The notes: a model not told the origin generated them from the letters alone. 64,000 nucleotides of DNA from Macrophomina tecta (GCA_024180945.1 JAKSGN010000041.1:2976001-3040000); one strand, 5' to 3'; counted from the stretch's first letter, positions 11,884-23,320 are shown. A program made the numbers and translations.

Positions 11884-13074
11884 ATGTTCCGCACCCGCGT
11901 GCTGCGCTTCGCAGCAACTTCCTGCCGCAGGGCTGAGAGCATTGCGCAGATCGAGGCTGCACAGCAGCATGCCATTGGCGTCTCCAAAGCCCAGGCCATC
12001 GCCCACCGCGGCTTCATTGACGGTACGCGCCCTCTCGCGCGAGGCAGAGCCCATTGGAAGCTGACACATTGCACAGCCATCGGCAAGACCCCGCTCATCC
12101 GTTTGAAGAAGCTTTCCGAAGAGACCGGCTGCGAAATCCTGGGCAAGGCCGAATTCCAAAACCCCGGTGGCTCCGTCAAGGACCGCGCCGCTCTTTACGT
12201 CGTCGAGCATGCCGAAAAGCAGGGCCTGCTGAAGCCTGGCGGTACCGTCGTTGAGGGCACCGCAGGCAACACTGGCATTGGTCTCGCTCATGTGTGTCGC
12301 TCCAAGGGCTACAAGCTGGTTATCTACATGCCCAACACCCAATCGCAGGGCAAGATTGATCTGCTCAGGCTTCTCGGTGCCGAGGTCTACCCTGTTCCAG
12401 CCGTGGCCTTTGAGAACCCGCAGAACTACAACCACCAGGCAAAGAGACACGCCGAGAGCATGGACAATGCTGTCTGGACCAACCAGTTCGACAACACCGC
12501 CAACCGCCAGGCGCATATTGAAACTACCGGTCCTGAAATCTGGTACCAGACGGATGGCAAGCTCGATGCCTTCACTTGTGCTACCGGCACTGCGGGTACT
12601 CTCGCTGGCGTTACCAGGTACCTGAAGGAAAAGTCGGAAGGCCGCGTCAAGTCTTTCCTTGCCGATCCCCCGGGTTCCGTGCTGCACTCCTACATCCAGA
12701 GCGGCGGAAAGCTTACTGAAAGGAGCGGTGGCTCTATTACCGAGGGTATTGGCCAGGGCCGCATCACTGACAACCTAAAGCCTGACATTGGCCTCGTCGA
12801 CGACTCTGTACACATCCCTGATGAGGAAACCATCCTCATGGTGTACCGCTGCCTTGATGAGGAGGGCCTTTACCTTGGCGCCAGCTCATGCTTGAATGTT
12901 GTCGCCGCCAAGAAGGTTGCTGAGAAGCTCGGGAGGGGCCACACTGTCGTCACCATTCTCTGCGACGGTGCTTACAGATATGCCGAGAGGCTCTTCTCCA
13001 AGAAATGGTTGACGGAGAAGAAGCTTATTAACTCGATACCAGAGCACCTTAAGAAGTACATCGTCCTTCCATGA
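11884..13074 (+). CDS. Cysteine synthase, PLP-dependent, probably mitochondrial
   Basis: O-acetylserine sulfhydrylase-type enzyme of the PLP fold-type II family. Two exons, 11884-12022 and 12077-13074 (54-bp intron, a multiple of three, so it can be read through as coding), about 378 aa. The N-terminus [19 protein letters not shown] is an Arg-rich, acid-free presequence typical of mitochondrial import. Motifs in order: [23 protein letters not shown] lysine in [11 protein letters not shown], phosphate/substrate loop [14 protein letters not shown], and PLP-phosphate loop [16 protein letters not shown]. The GTAGNTG form, rather than PTSGNTG, points to the second fungal class (yeast Mcy1/YGR012W-like, S. 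pombe Cys12-like) rather than the main assimilatory enzyme; I hold that subdivision loosely. Divergent from condensin subunit 3. Confidence 0.9.
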   Translation: MFRTRVLRFAATSCRRAESIAQIEAAQQHAIGVSKAQAIAHRGFIDGTRPLARGRAHWKLTHCTAIGKTPLIRLKKLSEETGCEILGKAEFQNPGGSVKDRAALYVVEHAEKQGLLKPGGTVVEGTAGNTGIGLAHVCRSKGYKLVIYMPNTQSQGKIDLLRLLGAEVYPVPAVAFENPQNYNHQAKRHAESMDNAVWTNQFDNTANRQAHIETTGPEIWYQTDGKLDAFTCATGTAGTLAGVTRYLKEKSEGRVKSFLADPPGSVLHSYIQSGGKLTERSGGSITEGIGQGRITDNLKPDIGLVDDSVHIPDEETILMVYRCLDEEGLYLGASSCLNVVAAKKVAEKLGRGHTVVTILCDGAYRYAERLFSKKWLTEKKLINSIPEHLKKYIVLP

Positions 13075-13783
13075 GCTCCACCGCACCGGATTAGTAGTAA
13101 CTACTGTGGGTCGTTGATACAATTATTTGCATGTAAATGTTATACATTTATTCATTAAACTTGCATCCTTATGACTGCTTCATCTTCCGGGAAATGGTCA
13201 TAGCTGAATCGACTTTGTATCAACAAGAAAAAGAAAGAAAGAAAGAAGGAGCCACCCACGTGTCGCCTAAGCCGTGGCTCCTCATTATGGACCTTCCGTA
13301 TGGTACGTCTTTTCTCGATGTCACATCATTCGCGCAACGTTCAGTCATCCATCACAAAATATCGCATTCATCCCCTCGTTTTCTCACTTCTACAACAAAG
13401 CCCGTTACGGCCATGGAACTCAGTCGTCAAATCCAACATCGGCCTCTGTTCGATATTTGGCAGCGGCTACTTCGAAACATAAACATACTTTATGCTCGGG
13501 GCGTTTTCGATCGTCGCCCTTGGTTTATTCATCCCACTCATTTTACAAACGATGACCGCCTCCTTGGACAAACTGCAATTGAAATAATAATCTGGCAAAC
13601 AATAACGGCTCAGGAGGGCCATGATCATGAGGTGGCAGCATTAGTGGTATGACGAGTGACGAAGACCGGTGCTCCAGGTACTGATACAAGGAGCAGGCCG
13701 AATGCATTCAGCAAATCATTTTCCTATACCAACAACAACATCCCCGCCTCCAATATGTTGTTGCACGTCACCATGCACGTCCG
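13075..13783. other. Intergenic stretch
   Basis: About 700 bp downstream of the cysteine synthase. It holds an AAAG/AAGA-rich purine tract near 13225-13248. Frames of up to 171 codons overlap here but show no family features, codon bias or good start context, so none is called. Confidence 0.4.
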
Positions 13784-14221
13784 ATGCACTTTAACTACGT
13801 CGGGACGCGTATCGCGCCACCTATTCAGCGCTTCCCCTCTACGCCACGCATCTCGCTGCCCACAACATCTCGGCGCTTCGCGCCCAGCAACCACACAGAA
13901 ACCGTCGATTCTTCCTCTTCTACAGGCTCTCACCAGCTCACTACAATACCTGAACTCAACGAAGGCCCTCCTTCCACAGTTTTAAGACTAGCCGTGCCGT
14001 GTAATTGGCACTTGATACCCGAGGAGATATCTTATCTGGAAATAGCTGCCGCGGCACGGAGAGCTGATATGCAAAGGGCTACATCGCCTGTTCGGAGAAG
14101 GTTGGCAATGTTATTACAGGGGCATTTGGACAGGTTGGGCCCGGTCGGTGGTATGGCGAGAGTGGACTGGGAGGACAGGGCAAGAGCGCTGAGTGAGTTG
14201 GATAGCGAAAGGAGTGACTGA
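13784..14221 (+). CDS. Hypothetical protein, 145 aa
   Basis: Single-exon frame. Residues 1-60 are Ser/Thr/Pro-rich. From about residue 70 the sequence looks like a folded helical segment (WHLIPEEISYLEIAAAARRA, then RRRLAMLLQGHLDRLG and MARVDWEDRARALSELDSER). I recognise no family, signal peptide or membrane segment. The alternating charged/hydrophobic C-terminal half and codon choice favour a real gene, but the start could be elsewhere or an upstream exon could exist. It is an isolated gene on the same strand as the cysteine synthase. Confidence 0.35.
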   Translation: MHFNYVGTRIAPPIQRFPSTPRISLPTTSRRFAPSNHTETVDSSSSTGSHQLTTIPELNEGPPSTVLRLAVPCNWHLIPEEISYLEIAAAARRADMQRATSPVRRRLAMLLQGHLDRLGPVGGMARVDWEDRARALSELDSERSD

Positions 14222-16361
14222 TGCGTGGAGTGTTGCAACATCCATTGTGAGCGGAAAAGTTTGTGCGGACGCACATGCTTGCAAAAACTGATGGTATCAC
14301 ATCCTGGCATTGGATACTCTCGTTAGAATTGTTTTTTTGAGGTATCCGTTACTGTACTTGTGACGATAACCTGCGGGGAATCGGATAGCAAAGCAGCACC
14401 TGGCACAAAATAACCAAGGCTGAGCGGGACCCTTTTTTTAGAGGCTCGACGCAGTTTCCAATACATCGGAATATCGGAAAACGCATATCTCTGAGATTGA
14501 GACGAGCGTCCGTAAGATCACCTCGGGATGATTCACGACTTTGCACTTTGACAATCGCTTGTGCCTTTCAGCGATTGGTTCTTTCTCTTTTCGTCACAAT
14601 CTGTGCATGTCTCTTCAACTCTGCACGGGCTAGTGATAAATCTATGTTACTGGGAAATTTCCGGATACCAATTCCGCGTCGGTTCTTCGAAATCAGCTCA
14701 TCTTTAGTAGTGTGAGACGACGTCGGATAATCTCCGCATACAATCGCTTGATCTGAATTTGGAAACCAATCTGATAGTGTGTTGGGTAACTTTTTCCGCA
14801 GTTCATTTTGATACGCTTTCTTTGCGAGTAGGTATGTACATGTACTTTCTTCCTTTAAGCCCTCCTCGTACCAAGTAAACCTCCCCTATGCATTTCAGTA
14901 TTTTCAAAGCACAAAAGAAGCACGGGATGGTACTTCACAACTATCAACATATACGTCATCGATCATACTAAACGAGAATATATGCCCGGGACCGTTTTGC
15001 TCCTGGATAAACCGAAATGGCTTATGGAAAATCGCCGTCGCCAGATTGATTGGGACCTTCTACATGTCGGAGCAATGAGAAATGATTTTCAAAACTCAAA
15101 AAATGAGCTACGGTAGAAGTTTTTGAACTCTATCCAATTGACCTGGACCTAAAGCGGCCATGTGGATGCGGTTTTGAAAGAGGCTAATCCCTATTTCTCC
15201 AAATGGCTACTTTAGCTGTCTTAAACTGCCCCGCAGCATAGCTCAGAGTTTCTTCTGTTATCCCTTGCCAATTGATACTTTTATTTTTCTTTTCAAAGTC
15301 ACGTTCATACTTTAACTCCGCAAATCCGCGGTTATCCCCTCTGCTGGAACATAGACCCACCACGGATGAGGTAGCAACTGATCAATTATCGATATATCCG
15401 ACGACTTCAGATCTTTTAAATCCGCAGAGTGGCCATGCTCGACTACACGCGCTCTGATATAACTAGACATACAGCCCATATTTTCAGGGTGCTAGTATGG
15501 CTCACTGACACATCCTCTGCATTCCTAAATGCCTTGGATCACTTTTACCACTGCGGCATATCTGTCCAAATCGGACTGTGTCTTCGCAACTGACCACGCA
15601 GACAGATGAGTCCGATCCATAAGTAACAAACCTCAACATCAGCGCTGAACAACTACCGTCAGCCTCCACCAGTGATCATCTCGATAAGCTCGGTTCTCTT
15701 CTTCGCTTCTGCCAACAGCTCTATCATCTAATAATTGCATCATGTGTGCTACATCAGATCGAAGACTTCATCATGAGGAAATAGGTGAGTTCGATTTCAT
15801 CTTCCAAGGGGATCCTGAGTGTTCTATGTTTTCATTTTGCTCAAGCTCAATTCCGGGAACCGTCCATTCGGCCGAGGGCTGACTTGTTAATCCCCGAGAA
15901 CCACGCCTACTCTGACATGGCCCCACATACTGATCAGAGCCGGCCGTCTTTTGCCACTCCACTACTCGTGCTGTGGTGGGAGAAGACGCTGGAGGCTCTT
16001 GAGGTAATTGCGGGTAATGAAGGCTCTGCATAATTCTTCGCCATTTACGAGCAGTTCCTCGTTTTGGCATAGCGCACTTTCGTGCGATCGTGTTCAGTAC
16101 TTTCTGGCCTCCACCCTGGCCTTATACGGCGCGCTCCTTCCATCCACTCTTCAAATCCACGATTGAGAGATCCCTTCCGCATTTGCCGAACTCTAATCGG
16201 TCCATCCGGAGATCGCTGGTTAGGCGGCCGTGGTCCCGACCCTCTGGTGTACTCATGTTCGCAACAACCCACCCATCTGTTTACCTCGGTGGCTTGGCGC
16301 TCGAGATCTCCCGTTTGCATCTGGGCTGATTGGTCCGTCCGTTCTCAGAGATGCTGTATAC
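14222..16361. other. Gene-free stretch before the hAT insertion
   Basis: 2.1 kb, comparatively AT-rich between 14.6 and 15.5 kb. No frame longer than about 130 codons, and no recognisable protein. The right edge is the hAT target site (CTGTATAC at 16354-16361). Confidence 0.5.
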
Positions 16362-16381
16362 CAGGCTTTCTAACCATACGC
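16362..16381 (+). repeat. Left terminal inverted repeat of the hAT element
   Basis: 20 bp, identical to the complement of 19077-19096. Immediately preceded by the target duplication CTGTATAC. Confidence 0.95.
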
Positions 16382-16464
16382 CATACGCCATACGGGCTTG
16401 TATGGTTAATGGCGTATGGTTTATCTCCGTATGGTACTGTAAACCATATATTGCCCATACAGTA
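16374..16464. repeat. Left subterminal ACCATACG/TATGG motif array
   Basis: Inside the left end the core CCATAC or its complement GTATGG recurs at least six times in about 90 bp (three near-tandem copies CCATACG at the edge, then inverted copies). Subterminal repeats like these bind transposase in other hAT elements; that role here is inferred. Confidence 0.6.
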
Positions 16465-16513
16465 AATGACGTCATACATGACCGCGCTCTTAGCTTGGCA
16501 GTGTAGCTCCTAT

Positions 16514-18661
16514 CTAGCCTGTTGCGCTTTCCTCGAGATATTGCTCCACCATTTCAACTGGTAGTCCAGACGTGATACCGCTGCGGATCCAGCTCTTCAA
16601 GCACTCCCCCTTCTCAATAGTGGAGGATCCTAGCAGCATTCGATCCCATGATATCGTACGGCGTGCACCGGAAAAGACCCGTTCGGGGTCGGCGGACATG
16701 GCGGGGATCGAGAGGATATCAATGGCCATCTTTGACAGACGTGGATAACGTTCCCGCTGCTCATCACGAAGCCACCAGCTAAGCGGCGAACAGTCGATCT
16801 GGATAGGTGTCTGTGCAGTATAGGCTTCATATTCGTCGACGTCGGGCATTGTGCCTACAACATCGAGCTCCTGAGCAAGAAGATCGTACTCGTCCGGCTA
16901 TGCTAGTGGCACTAAGGAAGGTACCGAGCGTATGGTTGGCAGCCCTTTGTAGTCGTCCTCCCACAGTCTCTGGACGTTGTTGAAGACCTTCTTATGCCAA
17001 GGCTTCGGCCAGTTCTTCTGAATATGGGCCTTTCTTCGTGAAGGATGAAGAATAAGTGCCGCGGCGTACGCAGGACTCTCGTCCGATAGCTGATAATATT
17101 TGTCGAAGACATGCCAGCTAGCAAGCACACAGCCCAGCAGCTGTTGGTCATCTCTATATTTGTCGAAAGCGTGATTATAGTGCTTGTGAAGAACGTCCAT
17201 GGTGAATAACGTATGGTCGAGCGTCGTGCGATAGCCCTCCGTTAGCAGCGTTATCCTCCAGAATGGCTGGAGGAAGTTTCGGGTACGATGAAGAGTTTGC
17301 CAATCCTGCGGTGTTAGATAGTCACCCATCAGACTGTCGTAGTACTTGTCTTGATACCACTTCACGTGCTCCTGCTTCTCAAGTGTTACGTCAAGAAGAA
17401 GAAACCACGAGTTCCAGCGCGTATCATTGTCAAGCCCTAGCACCCTGCCAGCACGCCTCTTGAACAGATTATATCTGTAGTCGTTCGCCCTTATGTGGAT
17501 AGCGATATTATGGACTTTACCAAGAGGTCCCATTTCGCGCCAGCCAAGGCCTTTGCTTCTCTTCCAAGCCTCGATCATATCCATGTCGTAAGAAGCCTCA
17601 TCGAGCTCCTCGATTTGTTTACAAGCAGCTTCGACAGCCTCCTGCGAATGCATGAAGAGGAAGGCTTGTACGATGAGGTTGACAACGTGGCCGTGGCAGC
17701 GGATACGGCGATGTTCTGCCCGCCACATGGTGCCTTTCTCCCTCAGGTAGCCGCTGAGCGCACGGCAAAGGACGTCATTGGCGCCATGGTTATCGCCTGT
17801 AACATATCCTATCTTATGCCAGATGCCATATTCTTCAAGCACTGGCTGAAGAAGTTTCCATTGCTCAGCCCCACTGTGGCTACCGGGGCCATCTATGCCA
17901 GGAAGCTCGGACAGAGCGAGTAGAGCCTGACGGACTTCCTTTGTATCCTCCTCCACCAATTGTACGCAAGTTCCGAGGAAAGCTTTGTGGTTTGGCGCGC
18001 TCCATACGTCGGCGGAAAGGTGAAGCTTTGAGACCGAGGATTGGAGCTTCTGTCGCAGGATGTCTTTGTGAACAAAGTAGGAGTTGGAAACAAGCTTCTG
18101 GACTGAGCCGTGGGAGAGGCTGATGATGTCCCCTGCAGTGTAGTTAACTGCCAGAAGCAAAGCGTGTAGCTCCGGCCATTGGCTGCAATTGTAAGGAAGG
18201 TTCCGCACCGTGACCAGCTGAACCAAAGCCTCAATTGCAGCCTTTGGATTCAGAGCGTCCTGGAGCACCTGCTCCTCGCGCATTTGAAGCTTGACGGTGT
18301 TTACATGGCCGGCCTTAGCAAAGGCGTCTTTAAGGAGCGAATTCCGTGCTCTCTTTACCGGATGTGCCTCTGAGCATTCTACCTCGATTGAGTGGACCTT
18401 CAATAGGTGATTGCGGAAGGTAGTTGAGACGTAAGTAGAATAAGATGGGCTGACGCAGTATTTACAGTAGAAGACGAGGTCCTTCTTTTGGCCTCCACGT
18501 TCGGGCTCGGAGCTTTGCGGCCGACGAGCATGCTCCCAGGTAGAATCAGTTGTGCGAGCACGCCTTTTTTTCGAGGAGGTTGAGGACAGGGTCTTCGGGG
18601 TCTCGGTTTGCTCAGATGAACTCTCGATCGACTCCACGACCGAGAAGGAGGAGGAGGACAT
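16514..18661 (-). pseudogene. hAT transposase with one in-frame stop
   Basis: One continuous frame of about 715 codons from ATG at 18661. It begins with a BED-type zinc finger (FYCKYC, then NHLLKVH, residues about 65-95). The catalytic region includes LHLSADVWSAPNH, GYVTGDNHGANDV, IRCHGHVVNLIVQAF and the hAT motif LDNDTRWNSWF. The C-terminal hATC dimerisation domain is LSIPAMSADPERVFSGARRT followed by an IEKGECLKSWI stretch. A TAG at 16898-16900, after VPSLVPLA, separates the catalytic part from hATC; the frame continues unchanged after it. TAG here can arise from TGG or CAG by one RIP-type transition. Without hATC the product would probably not work, unless the stop is read through or removed by splicing. 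Confidence 0.9.
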
Positions 18662-18984
18662 TACTAAAAAAAATATTGGTGGTTCTAGACAGAAATGCTT
18701 GGTTAGATGGCATAAATTTGGGGCTGAATTGGGTATCGAAGGAATGAACCTTTTGATGTCGCCTTCTTGAGCGACGGTAAGTGAATATATCTACCTAAAC
18801 TGCTGCTAGCCCAATCTAGATGAGGTGTGACGTGTATCAGAATTCAAACTATAGTGTAACCGCTCAGAGTATTACCTCCTTATTTTAATGTATGGTGATA
18901 TGGGCATTAATAATTCATGCGTTCTAGAGCTATCCAGGAACCTCTCTTACACAACACCAACCGAGTCCGGAACAAGAATTTTCC

Positions 18985-19086
18985 GGCGTATGATCATACT
19001 TAAACCATACGGCCGAGCTGTATGGTATAGGTGTATGGTTTATATATGGTTTATATATGGTTTAACTAAACCATACGCGTATGGTT
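18985..19086. repeat. Right subterminal CCATACG/TATGGTTT motif array
   Basis: The right end repeats the same core in both orientations, including near-tandem TATATATGGTTT units at about 19038-19064. It mirrors the left array, as expected for paired transposase-binding regions. Confidence 0.6.
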
Positions 19087-19096
19087 AGAAAGCCTG
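19077..19096 (-). repeat. Right terminal inverted repeat of the hAT element
   Basis: 20 bp, exact complement of 16362-16381. Immediately followed by the second CTGTATAC copy at 19097-19104. Confidence 0.95.
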
Positions 19097-20349
19097 CTGT
19101 ATACTTTCATTCAAATATCGCCATTCCATCTCACGCACGGGTGTGCTCCGCATTGCGTGTCATGTCTGGACTATACATACGGTGGCTGACTAAAGTCATA
19201 TGGCCAACAAATGATAGGTCGACACTCAAATCTTATGGAAGTTCGCTACCAGGACCGATCGCGCTAAGACAGATTGTCAATTGCTTATTGCGAGGCAAGC
19301 ATTGGCTAAGAGAACTGCACTGCCCGCCAGTGGGGCTCCACACGGGGCATTGAAATGGCCCGGCCAGAGTCGATTCTGAATCCGCCGAATTCATCCGAGC
19401 GGGGTGAATTGAACCAACGAGGCTTGTGGATCGATCGTCGAATCTGGGCTGTTCCTTCCACGGAGCCGGGGGTTCGTTCCAAAAGGAGATCTGGAGTAAG
19501 GAGAGCGAAGCCGCTTGGACCACGGCAACTCCCGGGCCCGCAGCCACGATAAACTGCCCTGCAGACGCGCAGCAGCCAGGTCGCGTCTTAACATCGCCAA
19601 ATCGGCTTCTCCTTATCAGGCTTTCTGACACCGACTGACTCGCACTTTTGGCAGATTATTCAGGCCCGCGGTCGCGCGGAATGGCATCTCAGGCTGATTC
19701 AGAAGGCGAGCCGAGTGGGCGGTGTGGCAATGTCGTTTCAGAGCTAAGGTTGCGCCAAGTGTCCGCCATTTGCTTGTGCTCCCGCGGCTAGTCAGGTATA
19801 GTGGCTGTTGGTTGCCTCGTACTTGACTCGTTGCCTGAACTCCGAGATCTCTGGCACTGCTGTGGAATACGTAAGTAGCTATTAAGCTACCGTGATGCCA
19901 GTATCACAGAAGGCCAGCAGAGGTTCGACGCGTGCCACACAGCAAAGATGTCTCGAAGAATTTCTCATAACATCCTCTACCTGGCCCTCAACGACCTTGA
20001 CCCACAAAACTCCACCTTATTGATCAATTCACCGAGCGACACAAGCTACCTCTATTTCCAAGTACCCTTCCGGGACGTGCACTTCCTCGCGGTCCAGATC
20101 GCAGTTGTTCCCTTCTGCTTGGCTGGCCATCGGGATCAGGTTTTCTACTATGCGCGTGGGGCGTACGCACAGTGCTGTTCCGGGGTGCACCCTCGCGACT
20201 TCATATCGACGGTTTGCGATGCCGCTCAAACGGTTTATGAATTCTGCGTAAAGAATCACTACTGGAACTTCAGGACGTCCAGTTGTTGGTAAGTGTGCTG
20301 GCTCTGTCGTTGCACAACACTTCCGTGTTGACAACCGTACAGAGAACAA
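19097..20349. other. Intergenic stretch
   Basis: 1.25 kb from the hAT target duplication to the next gene. A frame at 19948-20292 looks superficially protein-like, but splicing it to the next exon creates a stop, so it is not called. Confidence 0.4.
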
Positions 20350-21764
20350 ATGCGATTTGGCTGGGAACGCTCTTCTACAACCGACTCCTGCCTCCATAGA
20401 TCGCACCGATACTTGGAAGAGCTGACAAGTGGTAATGACAACGTTGCTGCGGCCACTCCACTTCCAACACCCAGCTCGGATTACCCGGATTCCGTCATGA
20501 GTGACTGCCACCAAAACTTGTCAGCATGCCCGTCTCCCGCGCGTTCCAGAAGCGCATCTCTGCAGCCGCAACGGCGAAAACGCCTTCCTGGCCGCGGGAG
20601 CAGAAAGAACTCAGTATACACGCCCGACGAGTCCGAGTCCGGAGTGGCGGAAAGGCATCCTGACACCTCGACTCAATCCACCAACGCCGACGCCGCCATC
20701 CAGGTAGCTGACCAATTCCTCGACTCCATCCCTAACGTCGATATCTCGCGCCTTGCCGCCGCCTCCTTCTGCCCGCCCATCGAGACGACGCGCTGGACGG
20801 TGCGCGATGAGCCCGAGCAGTACGCCATCAAAGCGTGGGAGCTCTGCTCCGCCGTCGCGCGGCAGGCAAACCAGTACTTCGGCCACGCGCGCTTCATCCG
20901 CTTCATCTCGCTCTGCTTCTTCCTCATCTGGGAGAGCTTCTCGACCAAGTCGGGCAAAGCCAGCGCGCGGGAGGTCAACCTGCGCATGCGGGAGGCGGGC
21001 TTCGAAGGCACCTCGCGCACGCTCAAGTCCCTGCGCGACGAGACCATCTTCATCAACCAGCTCGTGTCCTCAGCTGAGCAGATGCACGGCGCCGAGGTGG
21101 CGTCAAAGCTCATCTACTGCATCTTCGGTACGTCGTCCTGGGCCCCTACCACCGCTCTCATCTCCGAGGTCCGTCTTGTCGGAAGATACTGACTCTTTGC
21201 TTCCCCAGCGGGCTCGAATTACCATTACATCCGCACCGTCTGCCGCTTCGGCGGCTCCAAGCGCCTCAGCGCCGTCGAGCACATCTGCCGGCGCTTCGTC
21301 GCCGCCGTGCCCGGCGACTGGCCGCTGCTGACCGCCCGCCCCCAGAACATCATCAAGCAGTACCTGCCCAACCTAGAGTGAGTCCGCCTTTTGCTCCCCT
21401 CTCCGAGGCTGCCCTTTGCCCCGTGCTTCCCCCGACTAACAGCGCGCCACGCAGCATCGACACCATCAACACCGCCATCCGCTACGAGCCCCTCGCCTTC
21501 TCGGTGCAACAGCGACCTCAACCGAGCAGCGAGACCGCTCTGGCGCCCCCCGACGACGCGCCCTCGCGCCTCTGGCGCAGCTCTTTCAGCTTCAGCGCCC
21601 CGCCGCCGCCGAGCTGGGACAGCAGCCTGTCGGACAGCTCGGCGTCGGCGCCGACGAGCAGCGCGGCGAGCTTGGTCGACGGGTCGTGGGAGCTGGAGCT
21701 GGCGGCCAGCCCGCTGGCGGGGCTGGCGACGCAGTTGGATGAGTGGTATTCGAATCTGGCGTGA
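20350..21764 (+). CDS. Unrecognised protein, about 418 aa, three exons
   Basis: Exons 20350-21127, 21209-21377 and 21455-21764, with GT/AG introns of 81 and 77 bp and matching phases. Residues 1-125 are Ser/Pro/Arg-rich (SPARSRSASLQPQRRKRLPG, SRKNSVYTPDESESG), probably disordered and phosphorylated. Residues about 125-300 are a folded helical domain rich in aromatics (EQYAIKAWELCSAVARQANQ, HARFIRFISLCFFLIWESF, SNYHYIRTVCRFGGSKRLSA, RFVAAVPGDWPLLTARPQ). The last 100 residues are again low complexity. I do not recognise the domain. The start could instead be ATG 20497. No partner gene is evident; MDR oxidoreductase lies convergently downstream. Confidence 0.7.
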
Positions 21765-21866
21765 TGACTCCACTTTGGAGAGTTGTATTGGAACTCTTCG
21801 GCTTTTCTTTTGTTCTTTCTTCGTGGTTTTTTTTCCCCTCCTCTCCCTAGAGGGTTGACATGGCTC

Positions 21867-21997
21867 GGCCGGGTAAATTTTTTTTTTCTTTTAAAGATTC
21901 CTTTTGTTTGGCGCTGGTGAGATTAGGGGGAAGCCGGGTAAATTTTTTTTTTCTTTTAAAGATTCCTTTTGTTTGGCGCTGGTGAGATTAGGGGGAA
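21867..21997. repeat. 65-bp tandem duplication
   Basis: Two nearly identical head-to-tail copies with a 65-bp period. Each starts GCCGGGTAAA, has a 10-base T run and ends GATTAGGGGGAA. It lies in the 3' region of the preceding gene. The run and perfect match suggest a recent slippage-type event. Confidence 0.85.
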
Positions 21998-22396
21998 AAG
22001 GAGTAAAGGTGGCTTTGAGGGAGCATGATACCACTGCGTATAGCTATTAAATTAATGACGATGAACCTTGCTGTTAGTTTTCGTCCTTCCGGCCTTTCGT
22101 GAGGACGATGACACCCAGTGTGCTTGAGACGAGAGGCAGTCATGCCAGTGCTTCCCCTGGATGGCCACGTGAGCTCCCAGCACAACAGTTAGGGAAGGAG
22201 AGGCAGGCGTGTCTCAGAGCATGATCAACGCGAGAGGAACCAACCAGCATGAGAAAGGAGTCATAGAAGTATGGTGAAAGCGTGATGCAAATTCTGAGCG
22301 CAAGAGCACCAGCTGCCTATGCTATATAAACCCGGTGCACGACGAAAGACGAAGAAGGGGGGGAAAAGGCGAGAAAAACCTGTTCTCCACCGGCCG
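21998..22396. other. Intergenic between convergent genes
   Basis: About 400 bp between the three-exon gene (plus) and the oxidoreductase (minus). A TATATAA at about 22322 has no gene downstream on its strand. Nothing else seen. Confidence 0.4.
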
Positions 22397-23320
22397 TCAA
22401 GGCACGATCACGATGCGCTCTCCACCCTTCTCGCCCCAAATGTGCTCGACGTCATCGAGCTTCACGATGCGGAACTTCAGCGGCGCGATCCTGCCGGTAG
22501 CGATGGCGTCGATGACCTTGGGGCTCTGCTCGGCGAATTGGCTCATCTGCCAGGCGCCGGGGCCGGAGCCGCGCACGGTGATGTCCTTGCTGCGCAGGAT
22601 CTCGCCGGGCAGGTCGAGGGTCTTGTTGGCGGTGGTGCCGATCTGGACGTACTGGACGGGCTTGGTGGGCTTGAGGGACTGCAGCAGGTGCAGCGTGGGC
22701 GCGCCATACAGGAAGTCGAGCACGACGTCAGCGTCGGCAGCGGGCGCGTAGTCGGTCTGCGCGTCGTCTTCCTGCAGCTCGATGGTGGCGTCGAGCGCGA
22801 GGGCGGCGAGGCGCTCGGAAGGGCGAGCGATGCCGACGACACGGGTGGCGCCGAAGGCGCGCAGGACGGACACGGCAGCGGTCCCGGAGACAGTGGTGGC
22901 ACCGACGATGACGGCGGTAAAGGCGGGCGGCAGATGGGAGGTGCGGGTGGCCAGGGCCATCCAGCTGGCCATGACCGGGTTCACCAGGCCGGCCACCTGG
23001 ATGGGGTCTGCGCCGGCGGGCAGCGGCGTGGTGGCGGCGGCAGGCACGTTGATTCGCTCCGCCATCGAGCCGCCCGACGGAGTCATGGCGGAGAAGTAGA
23101 CGAGCGTGCCGTCGTCCAGTGTGCCCACGCCATCGCTGCCGGGGATGTGTGGCAGCGTCTTGGCGCTGTAGTGCAGGCCGGCGGCGCGGGCACGCACGAG
23201 GTTGTGGAGGCCGGCAGCGAGCAGCTTGACTTGCACGTGGCCAGCAGCTGGGGCGGCCGGGGCGGGCACGTCGATGCACTTGGGCGGCTCGCCCCAGGCA
23301 GCTACCTGAGCCTGCTTCAT
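22397..23320 (-). CDS. Medium-chain (MDR) quinone reductase-type oxidoreductase
   Basis: Zinc-independent NAD(P)H-dependent oxidoreductase, 307 aa from ATG 23320 (MKQAQVAAWGEPPKCIDVPA); an in-frame ATG at 23419 would add 33 residues that lack family resemblance. The N-terminal GroES-like domain contains HVQVKLLAAGLHNLVRARAAG and HIPGSDGVGTLDDGTLVYF. No zinc-ligand Cys cluster is seen. The Rossmann part has AVIVGATTVSGTAAVSVLRA and RVVGIARPSERLAALA, and a late VVLDFLYG/VQYVQIG segment. It lies head-to-head with the NRPS-like gene across 1.24 kb. In terrequinone biosynthesis an MDR reductase (TdiC) acts beside an NRPS-like enzyme of the same architecture, so a tailoring role on the NRPS-like product is a reasonable guess. 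Confidence 0.85.
   Translation of the reverse strand: MKQAQVAAWGEPPKCIDVPAPAAPAAGHVQVKLLAAGLHNLVRARAAGLHYSAKTLPHIPGSDGVGTLDDGTLVYFSAMTPSGGSMAERINVPAAATTPLPAGADPIQVAGLVNPVMASWMALATRTSHLPPAFTAVIVGATTVSGTAAVSVLRAFGATRVVGIARPSERLAALALDATIELQEDDAQTDYAPAADADVVLDFLYGAPTLHLLQSLKPTKPVQYVQIGTTANKTLDLPGEILRSKDITVRGSGPGAWQMSQFAEQSPKVIDAIATGRIAPLKFRIVKLDDVEHIWGEKGGERIVIVP

Larger units (their letters stand above)
16362..19096 (-). mobile_element. hAT-superfamily DNA transposon, complete ends
   Basis: A 2735-bp element bounded by perfect 20-bp terminal inverted repeats, CAGGCTTTCTAACCATACGC at 16362-16381 and its complement at 19077-19096. It is flanked by an exact 8-bp target duplication CTGTATAC (16354-16361 and 19097-19104). 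Terminal CAG and 8-bp duplications are diagnostic of hAT elements. It encodes one transposase on the minus strand. Perfect ends and duplication imply recent insertion. Confidence 0.95.

Noticed and set aside
19948..20292. Candidate 5' exon for the gene at 20350
   Set aside because: The only good donor (GTAAGT) joined to the available acceptor makes an immediate TGA.
22320..22330. TATATAA sequence as a promoter
   Set aside because: No gene follows on that strand; both neighbours converge on this gap.
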